Shown here: one piece after another, positions 34,134 to 41,918 of the stretch
Position numbering within the stretch: the stretch's first letter is position 1
Layout: every line of letters begins with the position of its first letter
Translations under genes and position numbers: made by a program
Notes under the pieces: generated by a model
The model's database searches: none
Told to the model about the DNA's origin: nothing
Seen by the model: only the letters and a program-made list of their open reading frames with translations
NCBI GenBank assembly: GCA_029547045.1
Contig: JAKPQL010000049.1
Span: 1-45,683, forward strand
Length of the DNA: 45,683 bases
Direction of reading: 5' to 3'
DNA from: Deltaproteobacteria bacterium
GTDB lineage: Bacteria > Desulfobacterota > Desulfomonilia > UBA1062

Positions 34134-34922
34134 TCAGCCCGCAACGATGGCGCCCTTGAGGTAGGTCGCGGCCCGGCCCGAGATGGTGACCCGCTCCCCC
34201 CTGTCCTTGCAGAATATCTCGCCTCCCCGTTGTGATACCTGCAGGGCATGCAGTTCGGTCCTGCCAAGGCGTGCCGCCCAGTAGGGGATGAGGGCGCAGT
34301 GGGCCGACCCTGTCACCGGGTCCTCGTCGATGCCCAGCCGGGGAGCGAAGAAACGCGACACGAAGTCCGAGCCTGAGCCCGGGGCGGTGACGATGACCCC
34401 CCTCAGGTCCACGGCGGCGAGCAGGTCCATGCGGGGTTCAAGAGACCTGATGTCCTCTTCGTGATCGTAGACCACGAAGTAGTCGGCACAGCGGAGCACG
34501 GCGGAAGGCTTCTTTCCGAGGCCCTGGACGAGGGCCTCAGGGGCCTCGCACGCGAGAGGCGGCTGGGCGGGAAAGTCCATGGAGAGCATGTCTCCCGAAC
34601 GCTCCACGCGCAGCGGGCCGCTGGCTGATTCGAACATGACCCTGGTGCACAGGGGGTCCAGTTCGGTGAAGATGACATGGGCTGAGGCAAGGGTGGCGTG
34701 GCCGCACAGATCGACCTCTGCGACAGGGGTGAACCAGCGGATGCGGTAGTGGTCTTCCTCGGGCACGAAGAATGCAGTCTCGGAGAGGTTGTTTTCCCTG
34801 GCAATGAGCTGCATGACCCCCTCGTCGAGCCAGCTGTACAGGGGGCACACCGCAGCGGGATTGCCCCTGAAGACCTGTGCCGTGAACGCGTCGACCTGAA
34901 AGATGGGTATATCCATTCCCAT
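34134..34922 (-). CDS. PhzF-family isomerase-like protein
   Basis: The start at ATG 34922 (262 residues; an ATG at 34916 is possible) gives MDIPIFQVDAFTAQVFRGNP, typical of the diaminopimelate-epimerase-like PhzF fold. GNPAAVCPL and the active-site Glu48 in NNLSETAFF are present, as are CGHATLASAHV and DEDPVTGSAHC. Most family members are uncharacterised isomerases; phenazine synthesis is not implied, as no other phz genes occur. AAAGGG precedes the start. The 283-nt region upstream to 35205 shows no gene. It is probably co-transcribed with the acylase gene. Confidence 0.9.
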   Translation of the reverse strand: MGMDIPIFQVDAFTAQVFRGNPAAVCPLYSWLDEGVMQLIARENNLSETAFFVPEEDHYRIRWFTPVAEVDLCGHATLASAHVIFTELDPLCTRVMFESASGPLRVERSGDMLSMDFPAQPPLACEAPEALVQGLGKKPSAVLRCADYFVVYDHEEDIRSLEPRMDLLAAVDLRGVIVTAPGSGSDFVSRFFAPRLGIDEDPVTGSAHCALIPYWAARLGRTELHALQVSQRGGEIFCKDRGERVTISGRAATYLKGAIVAG

Positions 34923-35205
34923 CACCACCCTTTCATCCTGTACACGCCAATAGAACACCCGGCGGCCGCTGTCGGAGGCGTCGACCGGACCGGGAACCAT
35001 CCGATACCCCTGTGGGATTGTACACGGCAGGGTCTGGCCCTGCAACGGCAAAGTGCCCTTGGCCGTCGCTGTGCCGGGTAAGCCTCGCAGCCGCCCGACA
35101 CAGTGCAAGGGAAACGGAATTCCTCAGAAGGATAAAAAAGTTGCCCTGATGCCGGGATGGCCGGGACCGTGAAGATGTATCTGTCTGATATCATGGAATC
35201 TATTC

Positions 35206-35577
35206 ATGGCACAGCGCTTGCTGGGGAAAGAAGACGTCCTTGGTCAGGCAGGACAGGAAAGGCGGCATCACGAAACCATGATTTTTGACACCAGGCAGCT
35301 TCAGCGCATAGAGTCCCAGCGGCGGGAAAGCCCCGAGGTGGAGCGCCTCATCGCCCAGCGAACCCGGTTCCTGGAGGAACACCCCCACCTGATGGCCCTC
35401 CAGAACGAGATCGATAGCCTCCTGAGCACCACGGTGGATCCTGTGAAGAGGCTCGAGATCCTCTTCATGGTCATGACCGAGAGGCTCATGGAGTTGCGCT
35501 CGGTCTTCGGCGAGGTTGTGCGGCTGGCGGATTCGGTGGCCATGGGACACCGCCCGATCCCATCGTCCCGGGGTTGA
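35206..35577 (+). CDS. Small helical protein, possibly DUF3135-like
   Basis: The frame from ATG 35206 encodes 123 residues. An inner ATG at 35278 (99 residues, MIFDTRQLQRIESQRRES) looks more like the real protein start, but neither has a clear ribosome-binding site. The sequence is strongly helical and charged: EVERLIAQRTRFLEEHPHLM, then ALQNEIDSLL and ILFMVMTERLMELRSVFGEV. This resembles DUF3135-type proteins, but I am not sure. It lies alone, convergent with the lipoprotein gene, and its stop falls in the arm of a hairpin. Confidence 0.55.
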   Translation: MAQRLLGKEDVLGQAGQERRHHETMIFDTRQLQRIESQRRESPEVERLIAQRTRFLEEHPHLMALQNEIDSLLSTTVDPVKRLEILFMVMTERLMELRSVFGEVVRLADSVAMGHRPIPSSRG

Positions 35578-35625
35578 CGGGGGTACCCCTATCAGCACCC
35601 CCGGGGTCCTGCCCGGGACCCGTCA
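35575..35625. terminator. Hairpin spanning both convergent stop codons
   Basis: The outer arms TGACGGG (35575-35581) and CCCGTCA (35619-35625) contain the TGA stops of the plus-strand and minus-strand genes. An inner stem GGGTCC/GGACCC (35604-35609, 35616-35621) competes with the 3' outer arm. It may terminate both transcripts; no T-tract is present. Confidence 0.45.
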
Positions 35626-36195
35626 GAAGGCGTAGTTGTCCTGCAGGATCTCCATGGAATGGATGAGGTAGTGCTTTCCCAGGTCTCCGCTCAGGAACAC
35701 CGGTTTGTCCTTGTGCATCAGTTCCATGACCATGACATCCGTCATGGAGATCTTCACCAGGGCATGGTGTCTTTCCTTGCCCTCCATCTGCCCCTGGAGC
35801 TTCTTGAGGGTGTTCTGGACCTTTCCATTCTCGGCGATGACCGCCATGCGCCGCACGCTCTTGCGGAGCTTGAGAAGATCGGCGGGGTTCTTGGTCTTTT
35901 TCTCCTTCATTGCCTCCATCTGGGCCTTGTACTCGTCGAAGGTCTCCTTGGGCATGACGGTCATCCGGGCGTCCAGGTATTTCATTACATCAGGGTTGCC
36001 CACCGGGCGGATGCTCATGATCACGAAGCTGCCCTCCTCCTTCTTGCCCTTGACGGCCTTGACCGTGTGGTCGGGGGTTTTCAGCTCGATGAGGTTTCCC
36101 TTGTCCGAGATGGTACCCCCTGTCCTGGATGGCGAACAGGAAACCATGAGCAGCAGGATCAGGATCGCCCAGAGACACCGTGGCATAGTCTTCAC
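35623..36195 (-). CDS. Putative lipoprotein of unknown function
   Basis: The start is GTG 36195 (190 residues), fixed by GGAGG at 36205-36209 nine nt upstream. The signal MKTMPRCLWAILILLLMVSC ends in a likely lipidated Cys20 (Met at -3 is uncommon). The mature part is Lys-rich with a long helix (DEYKAQMEAMKEKKTKNPAD and RKSVRRMAVIAENGKVQNTL) and a C-terminus of mixed strands. I recognise no family. A strong promoter precedes it, so it is probably a monocistronic envelope protein. Confidence 0.75.
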   Translation of the reverse strand: MKTMPRCLWAILILLLMVSCSPSRTGGTISDKGNLIELKTPDHTVKAVKGKKEEGSFVIMSIRPVGNPDVMKYLDARMTVMPKETFDEYKAQMEAMKEKKTKNPADLLKLRKSVRRMAVIAENGKVQNTLKKLQGQMEGKERHHALVKISMTDVMVMELMHKDKPVFLSGDLGKHYLIHSMEILQDNYAF

Positions 36196-36245
36196 GTTTC
36201 ATTCCTCCTTGTCAACGCGGCACTCTCCCGTGTGGACTCCGGCAT

Positions 36246-36274
36246 GATATAGATGCGGCACAGGGAATTGTCAA
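36246..36274 (-). promoter_or_regulatory. Strong sigma-70-type promoter for the lipoprotein
   Basis: On the minus strand a consensus TTGACA (36269-36274) and TATATC (36246-36251) are separated by 17 nt. The start site would fall about 45 nt before the GTG at 36195. This is the best-formed promoter in the window. Confidence 0.75.
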
Positions 36275-36360
36275 GCAGGGTCGTCCCCCTCCCTGGTTTC
36301 TTCCCGTACACGGTGGAGACGTGCATGAAAACCGCATGGTTCCGGTCCATGGCGCCGGTT

Positions 36361-37134
36361 CTAGGCGTTGTGCAGGATGGTCTCGATGGCCCGGTAGGCC
36401 GGCCCGGCAAGGGAGTTGTATCGCCCCGGTGTGATGGCGAGAGAACCCTCTGCGAGAAGACGCTCCAGGGCGAACCCGGTGACGAGCTTGTTGTGGCGCC
36501 ATGGCCGGAGCGCATCCGGGTGGAGATTCATCAACAGGATCGACAGCTCCCTGACGTGCTCGAGGGATTCCGGGCAGGCGGCCTCGATCTCGATCTCGTG
36601 GTGGAGTATGGATGACCCGGAAAACCTGTAGCAGACCCTGTCCAGGGCCAGCTTCGCGAGCGTGCCAAGGCAGGGATCCCCTTCCTGCCCGGCGTCCAGT
36701 GTCAGCCGCACGGTCCGGCGGGACTGGATGGGGCTGAGGCCGAGACAGGCGAGGCCCTCAACCGGATCGTCCGTCCGGCATGGGACTTCCACGAGACCGT
36801 AGGCCACCTTGTGCAGGATGTGGGCGATGTGGTCCAGGCACTGTCTGGACCAGGGCATCTCGATCTCGTCCCTGACCGCCGTCCCCGATGCATCCACCTG
36901 CTCGTCCTGCTTGATGCAGAAGACCGCCGTGGCCCCGTGGCCCCGCGTCCTCACCGCAATGCCCCGGCTCGAAAGGATCCTGGACGGGGTGTCGTAGTAG
37001 ACGTCCTGAAGGGTCTGGGTTCCCCTGGGCGTGAACCGGTAGGGACCCAGCGCCCGCACGCGGGAGATGTTCTCCATGATGCCCACGGGATCGTCATGGA
37101 TGACGCAGAGTGTTGTCTCGATCTCCACTGTCAT
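36361..37134 (-). CDS. CYTH-domain protein (triphosphate tunnel metalloenzyme family)
   Basis: From ATG 37134 the product is 257 residues; an ATG at 37161 is possible. CYTH features run in order: an EIE motif at residues 4-6, DVYYDTPSRILSSRGIAVRT with its YDT and Arg pairs, a basic strand (FCIKQDEQ), DEIEMPW and the later HHEIEIEA strand. Members hydrolyse tripolyphosphate or thiamine triphosphate, or cyclise ATP. The ExExK signature reads E-I-E-T-T, so the conserved Lys is replaced by Thr8, and activity is uncertain. No CHAD domain is attached. It is divergent from the COG2403 gene. Confidence 0.8.
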   Translation of the reverse strand: MTVEIETTLCVIHDDPVGIMENISRVRALGPYRFTPRGTQTLQDVYYDTPSRILSSRGIAVRTRGHGATAVFCIKQDEQVDASGTAVRDEIEMPWSRQCLDHIAHILHKVAYGLVEVPCRTDDPVEGLACLGLSPIQSRRTVRLTLDAGQEGDPCLGTLAKLALDRVCYRFSGSSILHHEIEIEAACPESLEHVRELSILLMNLHPDALRPWRHNKLVTGFALERLLAEGSLAITPGRYNSLAGPAYRAIETILHNA

Positions 37135-37226
37135 GACAACACGGATTTTCGCATGGAACATGCCCTGTTGCAACCTGATGAACGATGGGGGCACAACAGC
37201 CCTGGGCACTACGGCACGCCCGTTTC

Positions 37227-37255
37227 TGGACAAGAAGCGAGGTTGTGGTTACTAT
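37227..37255 (+). promoter_or_regulatory. Sigma-70-type promoter for the COG2403-carbamate kinase pair
   Basis: TGGACA (37227-37232) and TACTAT (37250-37255) are 17 nt apart, 65 nt before the ATG at 37320. They match consensus at 5/6 and 4/6. It lies in the 185-nt gap between the divergent CYTH and COG2403 genes. Confidence 0.55.
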
Positions 37256-37319
37256 ACGGGTAGATGTGCCTGCGTGGAGAGCTGGGGTGCGGGCAGGCCG
37301 AATGATTCCGGGAGGGGTC

Positions 37320-38648
37320 ATGGTCGAGAAGGTCATCATCATGGGAGCTGCGGGGAGGGATTTCCACAACTTCAACGTCTATTTCAAGGACAATCCCCGC
37401 TACCGCGTGGTGGCCTTCACGGCCGCACAGATCCCGGACATCGCGCAGCGCTCATATCCCGCAGCCCTCGCCGGCGAACTCTATCCGGACGGTATCCCCA
37501 TCTTTCCCGAGGCCATGCTGGCGGGTCTCATCACCGAGCACCGGGTAGACCTGGTGGCCTTTTCCTACAGCGATGTGCCCTATGTGGAAGTCATGCACAA
37601 GGCGTCCATCGCCATGGCCCACGGCGCGGATTTCATCATGATCGCGGCATCGTACACCATGCTCAGGGCAGACAGGCCCGTGGTGGCGGTCTGCGCGGTA
37701 CGCACCGGGTGCGGCAAGTCGCAGACCACGCGCAGGGTCTGCACCATCCTGCACGGACTGGGGAAAAAGGTGGTGGTGGTGCGACACCCCATGCCGTACG
37801 GCGACCTGCTGGCCCAGGAGGTCCAGCGGTTCTCCATCTACAGTGACTTCAGCCGGCACAGGTGCACCATTGAGGAGCGGGAGGAGTACGAGCCCCTGGT
37901 GGACCAGGGAGTCGTGGTCTATGCCGGGGTGGATTACCGCAAGATCCTGGATGCGGCCCAGGCCGAGGCGGACATCATCGTATGGGACGGTGGCAACAAC
38001 GACACCCCCTTCTATCGGCCCGACGTCCACATCTGCCTCTTCGATCCCCACCGGCCGGGCCACGAGCTGCTCTACTACCCGGGCGAGACCAATATGCGCA
38101 TGGCGAGCATCGCTGTCATCAACAAGGTGGACAGCGCGCATTCCTCCCAGGTGGAACAGGTCAGGGGCACCATCGAGACGCACAACCCCGCGGCACGCAT
38201 CGTTCTGGCCGCCTCGCCGGTACTCGTGAGCGAGCCCGAGCGGATCAGGGGCAGTCGCGTCCTGGTGGTGGAGGACGGCCCCACCCTGACCCACGGGGAG
38301 ATGCCCTTCGGAGCGGGGTCCATCGCCGCACGGGCCTTCGGGGCATCCGAGATCGTGGACCCGCGCCCCTATGCCACGGGCTCCATCCGGTCCACCTACC
38401 ATGCCTATCCCCATATCGGGATCGTCCTGCCCGCCATGGGCTACAGCGCGGGCCAGATCGCCGACCTCGAGCAGACCATCAACGCCTCCGAGTGCGACCT
38501 GGTGCTCTTTGCCACGCCCATCCAGCTCACCAGGATCCTGTCCATCAACAAGCCGACCATCAGGGTCCGCTACGAATACGAAGACCATGGATCCCCGCTC
38601 CTGCAGGAGGTCCTGCTGGACGAGCTGCAAAAAAGGGGCTGCATCTAG
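37320..38648 (+). CDS. COG2403 family protein (cyclic 2,3-diphosphoglycerate synthetase-like)
   Basis: ATG 37320 follows GGAGGGG and gives 442 residues. The N-terminal part is Rossmann-like (EKVIIMGAAGRDFHNFNVYF). A modified P-loop reads VRTGCGKSQTTRR with GKS at 132-134, then IIVWDGGNNDTPFYRPDVHI and a NKVDSAH guanine-type motif. The family is named for an archaeal enzyme that closes the phosphoanhydride ring of cyclic 2,3-diphosphoglycerate, and is also called a GTPase. Bacteria are not known to make that compound, so the true product is open. The 16-nt gap to carbamate kinase implies an operon. Confidence 0.85.
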   Translation: MVEKVIIMGAAGRDFHNFNVYFKDNPRYRVVAFTAAQIPDIAQRSYPAALAGELYPDGIPIFPEAMLAGLITEHRVDLVAFSYSDVPYVEVMHKASIAMAHGADFIMIAASYTMLRADRPVVAVCAVRTGCGKSQTTRRVCTILHGLGKKVVVVRHPMPYGDLLAQEVQRFSIYSDFSRHRCTIEEREEYEPLVDQGVVVYAGVDYRKILDAAQAEADIIVWDGGNNDTPFYRPDVHICLFDPHRPGHELLYYPGETNMRMASIAVINKVDSAHSSQVEQVRGTIETHNPAARIVLAASPVLVSEPERIRGSRVLVVEDGPTLTHGEMPFGAGSIAARAFGASEIVDPRPYATGSIRSTYHAYPHIGIVLPAMGYSAGQIADLEQTINASECDLVLFATPIQLTRILSINKPTIRVRYEYEDHGSPLLQEVLLDELQKRGCI

Positions 38649-38664
38649 TGTCAGGAGGCCGACC

Positions 38665-39606
38665 ATGAAGGATTCCCCGGTCAGGCCGGTGCTCCTGGTG
38701 GCCCTGGGCGGGAATGCGCTGATCCGCAAAGGCCAGCAGGGAACCATTTCCGAGCAGTTCGAGAACCTCCGGGTCCCCATCAGCCAGATCGCCCGCCTCA
38801 CCCGGGACTACCGCGTCATCATCACCCACGGCAACGGCCCCCAGGTAGGCAACCTGCTGCTCCAGCAGGAGTGCACCGAAGAGGTGCCCCGGATGCCCCT
38901 GGAGATCCTGGTGGCCCAGACTCAGGGGCAGATCGGCTACATGATCGAGTCCACCCTGGACAGCGAGCTCATGCGCCAGGGCATCGCAGCCAGCAGACCC
39001 CTGGTGAGCCTCATCAGCTACGTGGTGGTGGACGAGCACAGCCCTGCCTTCACCACCCCCACCAAGCCCATCGGGCCGGTCATCCCCGAGGACCGGGTAC
39101 CATCGTGCCCGTACCCTGTCAGGTTGACCGAGAAGGGCTTCCGCCGGGTCGTGGCCTCGCCCGAACCCGTGGCCATCGTGGAGAAAAGCGAGATCCTCAG
39201 GCTCATCGAGATGGACTTCGTGGTCATCTGCTGCGGAGGGGGCGGCATCCCTGTGGTGCGGGAGGGCAGGTCCTTTGCCGGGGTGGATGCGGTCATCGAC
39301 AAGGACCTTGCCAGTGCCAGGCTCGCCTGCGAGGTGGGGGTGGACATCTTTGTCATCGCCACCGACGTGCCGGGCGTGGCCATCGATTACGGGACCGAAC
39401 ACCAGCGGTTCCTGGCCAGGCTCGACGTGAACCGGGCATGGCTGTATGCGGCTCAGGGGCAGTTTCCCGAAGGATCCATGCTGCCGAAGATCCAGGCTGC
39501 CATACGGTTCTTAGAAGGGGGTGGGAAAAGGGCTGTCATCACCTCCGTCGAGGCCATCGAGGAAGCCGTTGCTGCAAGGGCTGGCACGGAGGTGATCCGC
39601 GGCTAG
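38665..39606 (+). CDS. arcC: Carbamate kinase
   Basis: ATG 38665 with AGGAGG upstream gives 313 residues. The amino-acid kinase fold has [36 protein letters not shown] and AQTQGQIGYMIESTL, then CCGGGGIPVV and DVPGVAIDYGT, all typical of ArcC. The enzyme makes ATP from ADP and carbamoyl phosphate, releasing carbamate (or the reverse). No arginine deiminase or carbamoyltransferase is nearby; the partner is the COG2403 gene. The source or sink of carbamoyl phosphate is thus unknown. It ends 12 nt from a convergent gene. Confidence 0.93.
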   Translation: MKDSPVRPVLLVALGGNALIRKGQQGTISEQFENLRVPISQIARLTRDYRVIITHGNGPQVGNLLLQQECTEEVPRMPLEILVAQTQGQIGYMIESTLDSELMRQGIAASRPLVSLISYVVVDEHSPAFTTPTKPIGPVIPEDRVPSCPYPVRLTEKGFRRVVASPEPVAIVEKSEILRLIEMDFVVICCGGGGIPVVREGRSFAGVDAVIDKDLASARLACEVGVDIFVIATDVPGVAIDYGTEHQRFLARLDVNRAWLYAAQGQFPEGSMLPKIQAAIRFLEGGGKRAVITSVEAIEEAVAARAGTEVIRG

Positions 39607-39618
39607 GCAGGCGGACGC

Positions 39619-40722
39619 TCAGCCCCGGCGCTTCCTCAGGCCGCGCTCCACGGTCACCACGAAGTCCTGGACATTGGTTAGGATGGAACGGGCCGTCAGC
39701 GAGCCCCGGTTGGCCAGCTTGTTCACGGCGAACTCCGACATGTCCACGGTGTAGAAGAACACGGGCCTCACTGTCTGGTCGGGCAGGACACGGTAGGACG
39801 GGGCCATGTTGCCCGTGGCGATGGCGTGCAGCTGGGTGGCCATGGCGATTATGGTGGTGGCCCTGCGCGTCAGGGAGCGCATCCTATCCTGAGCCTCGTA
39901 GGCGCTGGCAGTCACCTCGGGCAGGGGCCCGTCGTCCCGTATGGACCCGGCCAGGACAAAGGGGATGTCGTTCTCGATGATGGTCTTCATGACCCCGGAG
40001 GTGAGGACGCCCTGGTGGATGGCCGCACGGAGCGATCCGATCCTTCGGATGGTGTTGATGGCGTCCAGGTGGTTGTAGTGGCCGAGCGCCACTGAGCGCT
40101 TGGAGTAGATGTCCTGTCCGAGGCCCGTGGAGAACAGGGAAGCCTCCACGTCGTGGGTTGCCAGGGCGTTGCCTGCCAGCAGGGCGTGGACATAGCCCCC
40201 GGCAACGATCTCGGTAAAGGCCTTGCGGGCATCGCGGTCAAAGACCACCGCAGGCCCGAGAACCCAGACCACGAACCCGTGCTCGCGCTCGTAGTCCAGC
40301 AGGTCGTAGAGCTGGTCGTAGTCGATGGAAAATGCGGTCTCCCGGGTGATGCGTGACCGGAAGGCGAACTTGTCCTCCGTGCCGGCTGAGAGATCGAAGC
40401 CGCCGGTGTGCACATAGATGCCGTCCTCGCCGTTCTCACGCCTGCCGCAGGCTACTGCATCGCCGGCCCTGATGTTCCTGAACTCCTTCACGGTGAGGGA
40501 GCCGTCATCCTCCAGGACCGCCACGCAGTCCATGCGGGATTCGGCCAGCAGCACCCAGTGCCCCGGCCGCACGTGGAAGTACTCCGGGTAGATGGAGGTG
40601 GCGTGGTAGGCATCGGGGGCCACCCCGTCGGAAGGCGCACGGGTGAAGGTCGCCGTGGGTGCGTCCGAGAGGCCTTTCCTGCTGAAGTCGGGATGCCGGT
40701 ACTGGGGCAGGATACAGGGCAT
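39619..40722 (-). CDS. COG1915/TIGR00300 family protein (ornithine cyclodeaminase-type, LOR/SDH-like)
   Basis: This 367-residue protein starts at ATG 40722 with AGGAGGTGAATC upstream. Recognised segments are GYVHALLAGNALATHDVEAS, LFSTGLGQDI, HYNHLDAINTIRRIGSL, and NDIPFVLAGSIRDDGPLPEV. The family is named for a domain shared with lysine-oxoglutarate reductase/saccharopine dehydrogenase. Archaeal members and the C-terminal part of cyanobacterial AgrE/ArgZ are described as ornithine cyclodeaminases (ornithine to proline and ammonia). It converges on carbamate kinase. The N-terminal arginine dihydrolase domain of ArgZ is absent. Activity here is inferred. Confidence 0.82.
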   Translation of the reverse strand: MPCILPQYRHPDFSRKGLSDAPTATFTRAPSDGVAPDAYHATSIYPEYFHVRPGHWVLLAESRMDCVAVLEDDGSLTVKEFRNIRAGDAVACGRRENGEDGIYVHTGGFDLSAGTEDKFAFRSRITRETAFSIDYDQLYDLLDYEREHGFVVWVLGPAVVFDRDARKAFTEIVAGGYVHALLAGNALATHDVEASLFSTGLGQDIYSKRSVALGHYNHLDAINTIRRIGSLRAAIHQGVLTSGVMKTIIENDIPFVLAGSIRDDGPLPEVTASAYEAQDRMRSLTRRATTIIAMATQLHAIATGNMAPSYRVLPDQTVRPVFFYTVDMSEFAVNKLANRGSLTARSILTNVQDFVVTVERGLRKRRG

Positions 40723-40772
40723 GATTCACCTCCTGCACGGGGTCGTTTCCAGAGCGCAGCTCCTGGCCCGCC

Positions 40773-40802
40773 AGTGTAGACGATCCCGGGGAGCCCTGTC
40801 AA
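40773..40802 (-). promoter_or_regulatory. Sigma-70-type promoter for the COG1915 gene
   Basis: A perfect TTGACA (40797-40802, minus strand) and TACACT (40773-40778) are 18 nt apart, about 50 nt before the ATG at 40722. This gives the gene its own transcription unit, separate from the convergent carbamate kinase pair. Confidence 0.7.
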
Positions 40803-40834
40803 AGGCAATTGCTCCAGGCCGAACGGACGAGTGA

Positions 40835-40969
40835 CTACTGGATGGTGGACATCTTCTTGATGAAGATGGATATCCCTATGAAAACGCAGCCGGCAACGAA
40901 CATGCTCATCATATTAAAAACCTCTTTAAAAGTGCCCAGGCCTTGCGGCAGGGCGTATCTGTCATTCAT
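40835..40969 (-). CDS. Possible small single-pass membrane protein
   Basis: A 44-residue frame from ATG 40969 reads MNDRYALPQGLGTFKEVFNM, then a hydrophobic helix (MSMFVAGCVFIGISIFI) and KKMSTIQ. The positive charges after the helix and the compact layout suggest a real small membrane protein. No clear ribosome-binding site precedes the ATG, and the frame extends to 41020 without a better start. Base composition is more AT-rich than around it. The rest of the 40723-41117 gap holds only the COG1915 promoter. It could be a chance frame. Confidence 0.4.
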   Translation of the reverse strand: MNDRYALPQGLGTFKEVFNMMSMFVAGCVFIGISIFIKKMSTIQ

Positions 40970-41117
40970 GAGATCCGGACAATCCGGTATAGTGCAAAAC
41001 CTTGGGTGATCCGGACACACCCGGCATCATCTCAAGCGCTCCCCGGACTCATCGCGGAGCGCGCCAGTCTCATAGAGGACTTCAGCGGCAAATGCAAGGA
41101 AAAAAATCGGGCCCGGT

Positions 41118-41833
41118 TCAGGGCAGGCACTGCGGAGCGAAGTCGTCGCTGGACAGAGCTTCGCGGATCTTGCGGGAGAGGTCCTGCATGCTGAACGGCT
41201 TCTGGATGAATCCCGAGCAGCCCCGCTCCATGAGGTGCAGGGCCTGCCCGTGCATGTCATAACCGCAGTCCAGCAGGACCCTGGCCTCAGGGTCTATCTC
41301 GCGGACACCTTCAAGGGTCTCCCTTCCCCCCCATGCCCGGCATGATTCATGTCCAGGCTTTTTTTCACGAGGTCACCCGCGTCCGTGGGTTTCCCCTGGT
41401 GTTTTCCGACCCGTGCGAGACCCAGGAGCCGCCTGGTGCGGGCCGATCCCCGCTGCACGTACTGCTCCGCGTGCTCCTCCCGGTACAGCCCCTGGTGGCG
41501 GGCATACATGATCACCCCGGACATCGTCAGGGACAGCACGGAAAACACTGCCATCCACAGAGATGGTTCGAGCAGCAGTCCGGCGGTGGCGGCCGCAATG
41601 AACGCGGCCACGATGGACGCCTGTCTTGCCATCCGGTCTCCGTCTGGAGGATCTCGTGGAACAGGTCGATCTGGTCCTGGGAGAAGAAATGCGACTGGTC
41701 CAGGACCTCGTGGCGCTTCACGCCTGCATGGGTCAGCAGCCTGTCGGTATCGGTGTGGGGATGGTTCGCAGCCAGGTACTCGAGGTATGTCCGGATTATC
41801 CTGCTGCTGTACAGGGGGTGTAGACTTGTTCAT
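41118..41833 (-). pseudogene. Decayed hybrid sensor histidine kinase
   Basis: Pieces of one protein lie in three frames. After MNKSTP and a C5 run, a shifted frame gives YSSRIIRTYLEYLAANHPHT and DQSHFFSQDQIDLFHEIL, an N-terminal domain I associate with deltaproteobacterial PAS kinases. A second frame gives two hydrophobic segments (ASIVAAFIAAATAGLLLEP, LWMAVFSVLSLTMSGVIMYA) and RRLLGLARVGKHQGKPTDAG with LVKKSLDM, the block before the ATPase domain. This runs into MPGMGG and, after a G6 run, RETLEGVREIDPEARVLL and GCSGFIQKPFSMQDLSRKIR, the C-terminal half of a receiver domain. The phospho-acceptor His region, HATPase and receiver Asp are missing. It cannot be functional as a kinase. Confidence 0.8.
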
Positions 41834-41918
41834 GATGCCCTTTCTCGAGATGCGCTATCGGAGGGAGGGATCGGAAGGGAAAGAAGATCACAGTACTGCC
41901 TTCCGGCAGGTGTGACTA

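Noticed and set aside
34070-34267. N-terminal extension of the acylase frame
   Set aside because: It overlaps the PhzF-like gene, lacks a signal sequence and precedes a start with a better ribosome-binding site.
41294-41833. 179-residue minus-strand frame as an intact gene
   Set aside because: Only its middle is homologous to a kinase; its start and end segments are out of frame with recognisable neighbours, so it is part of the pseudogene.
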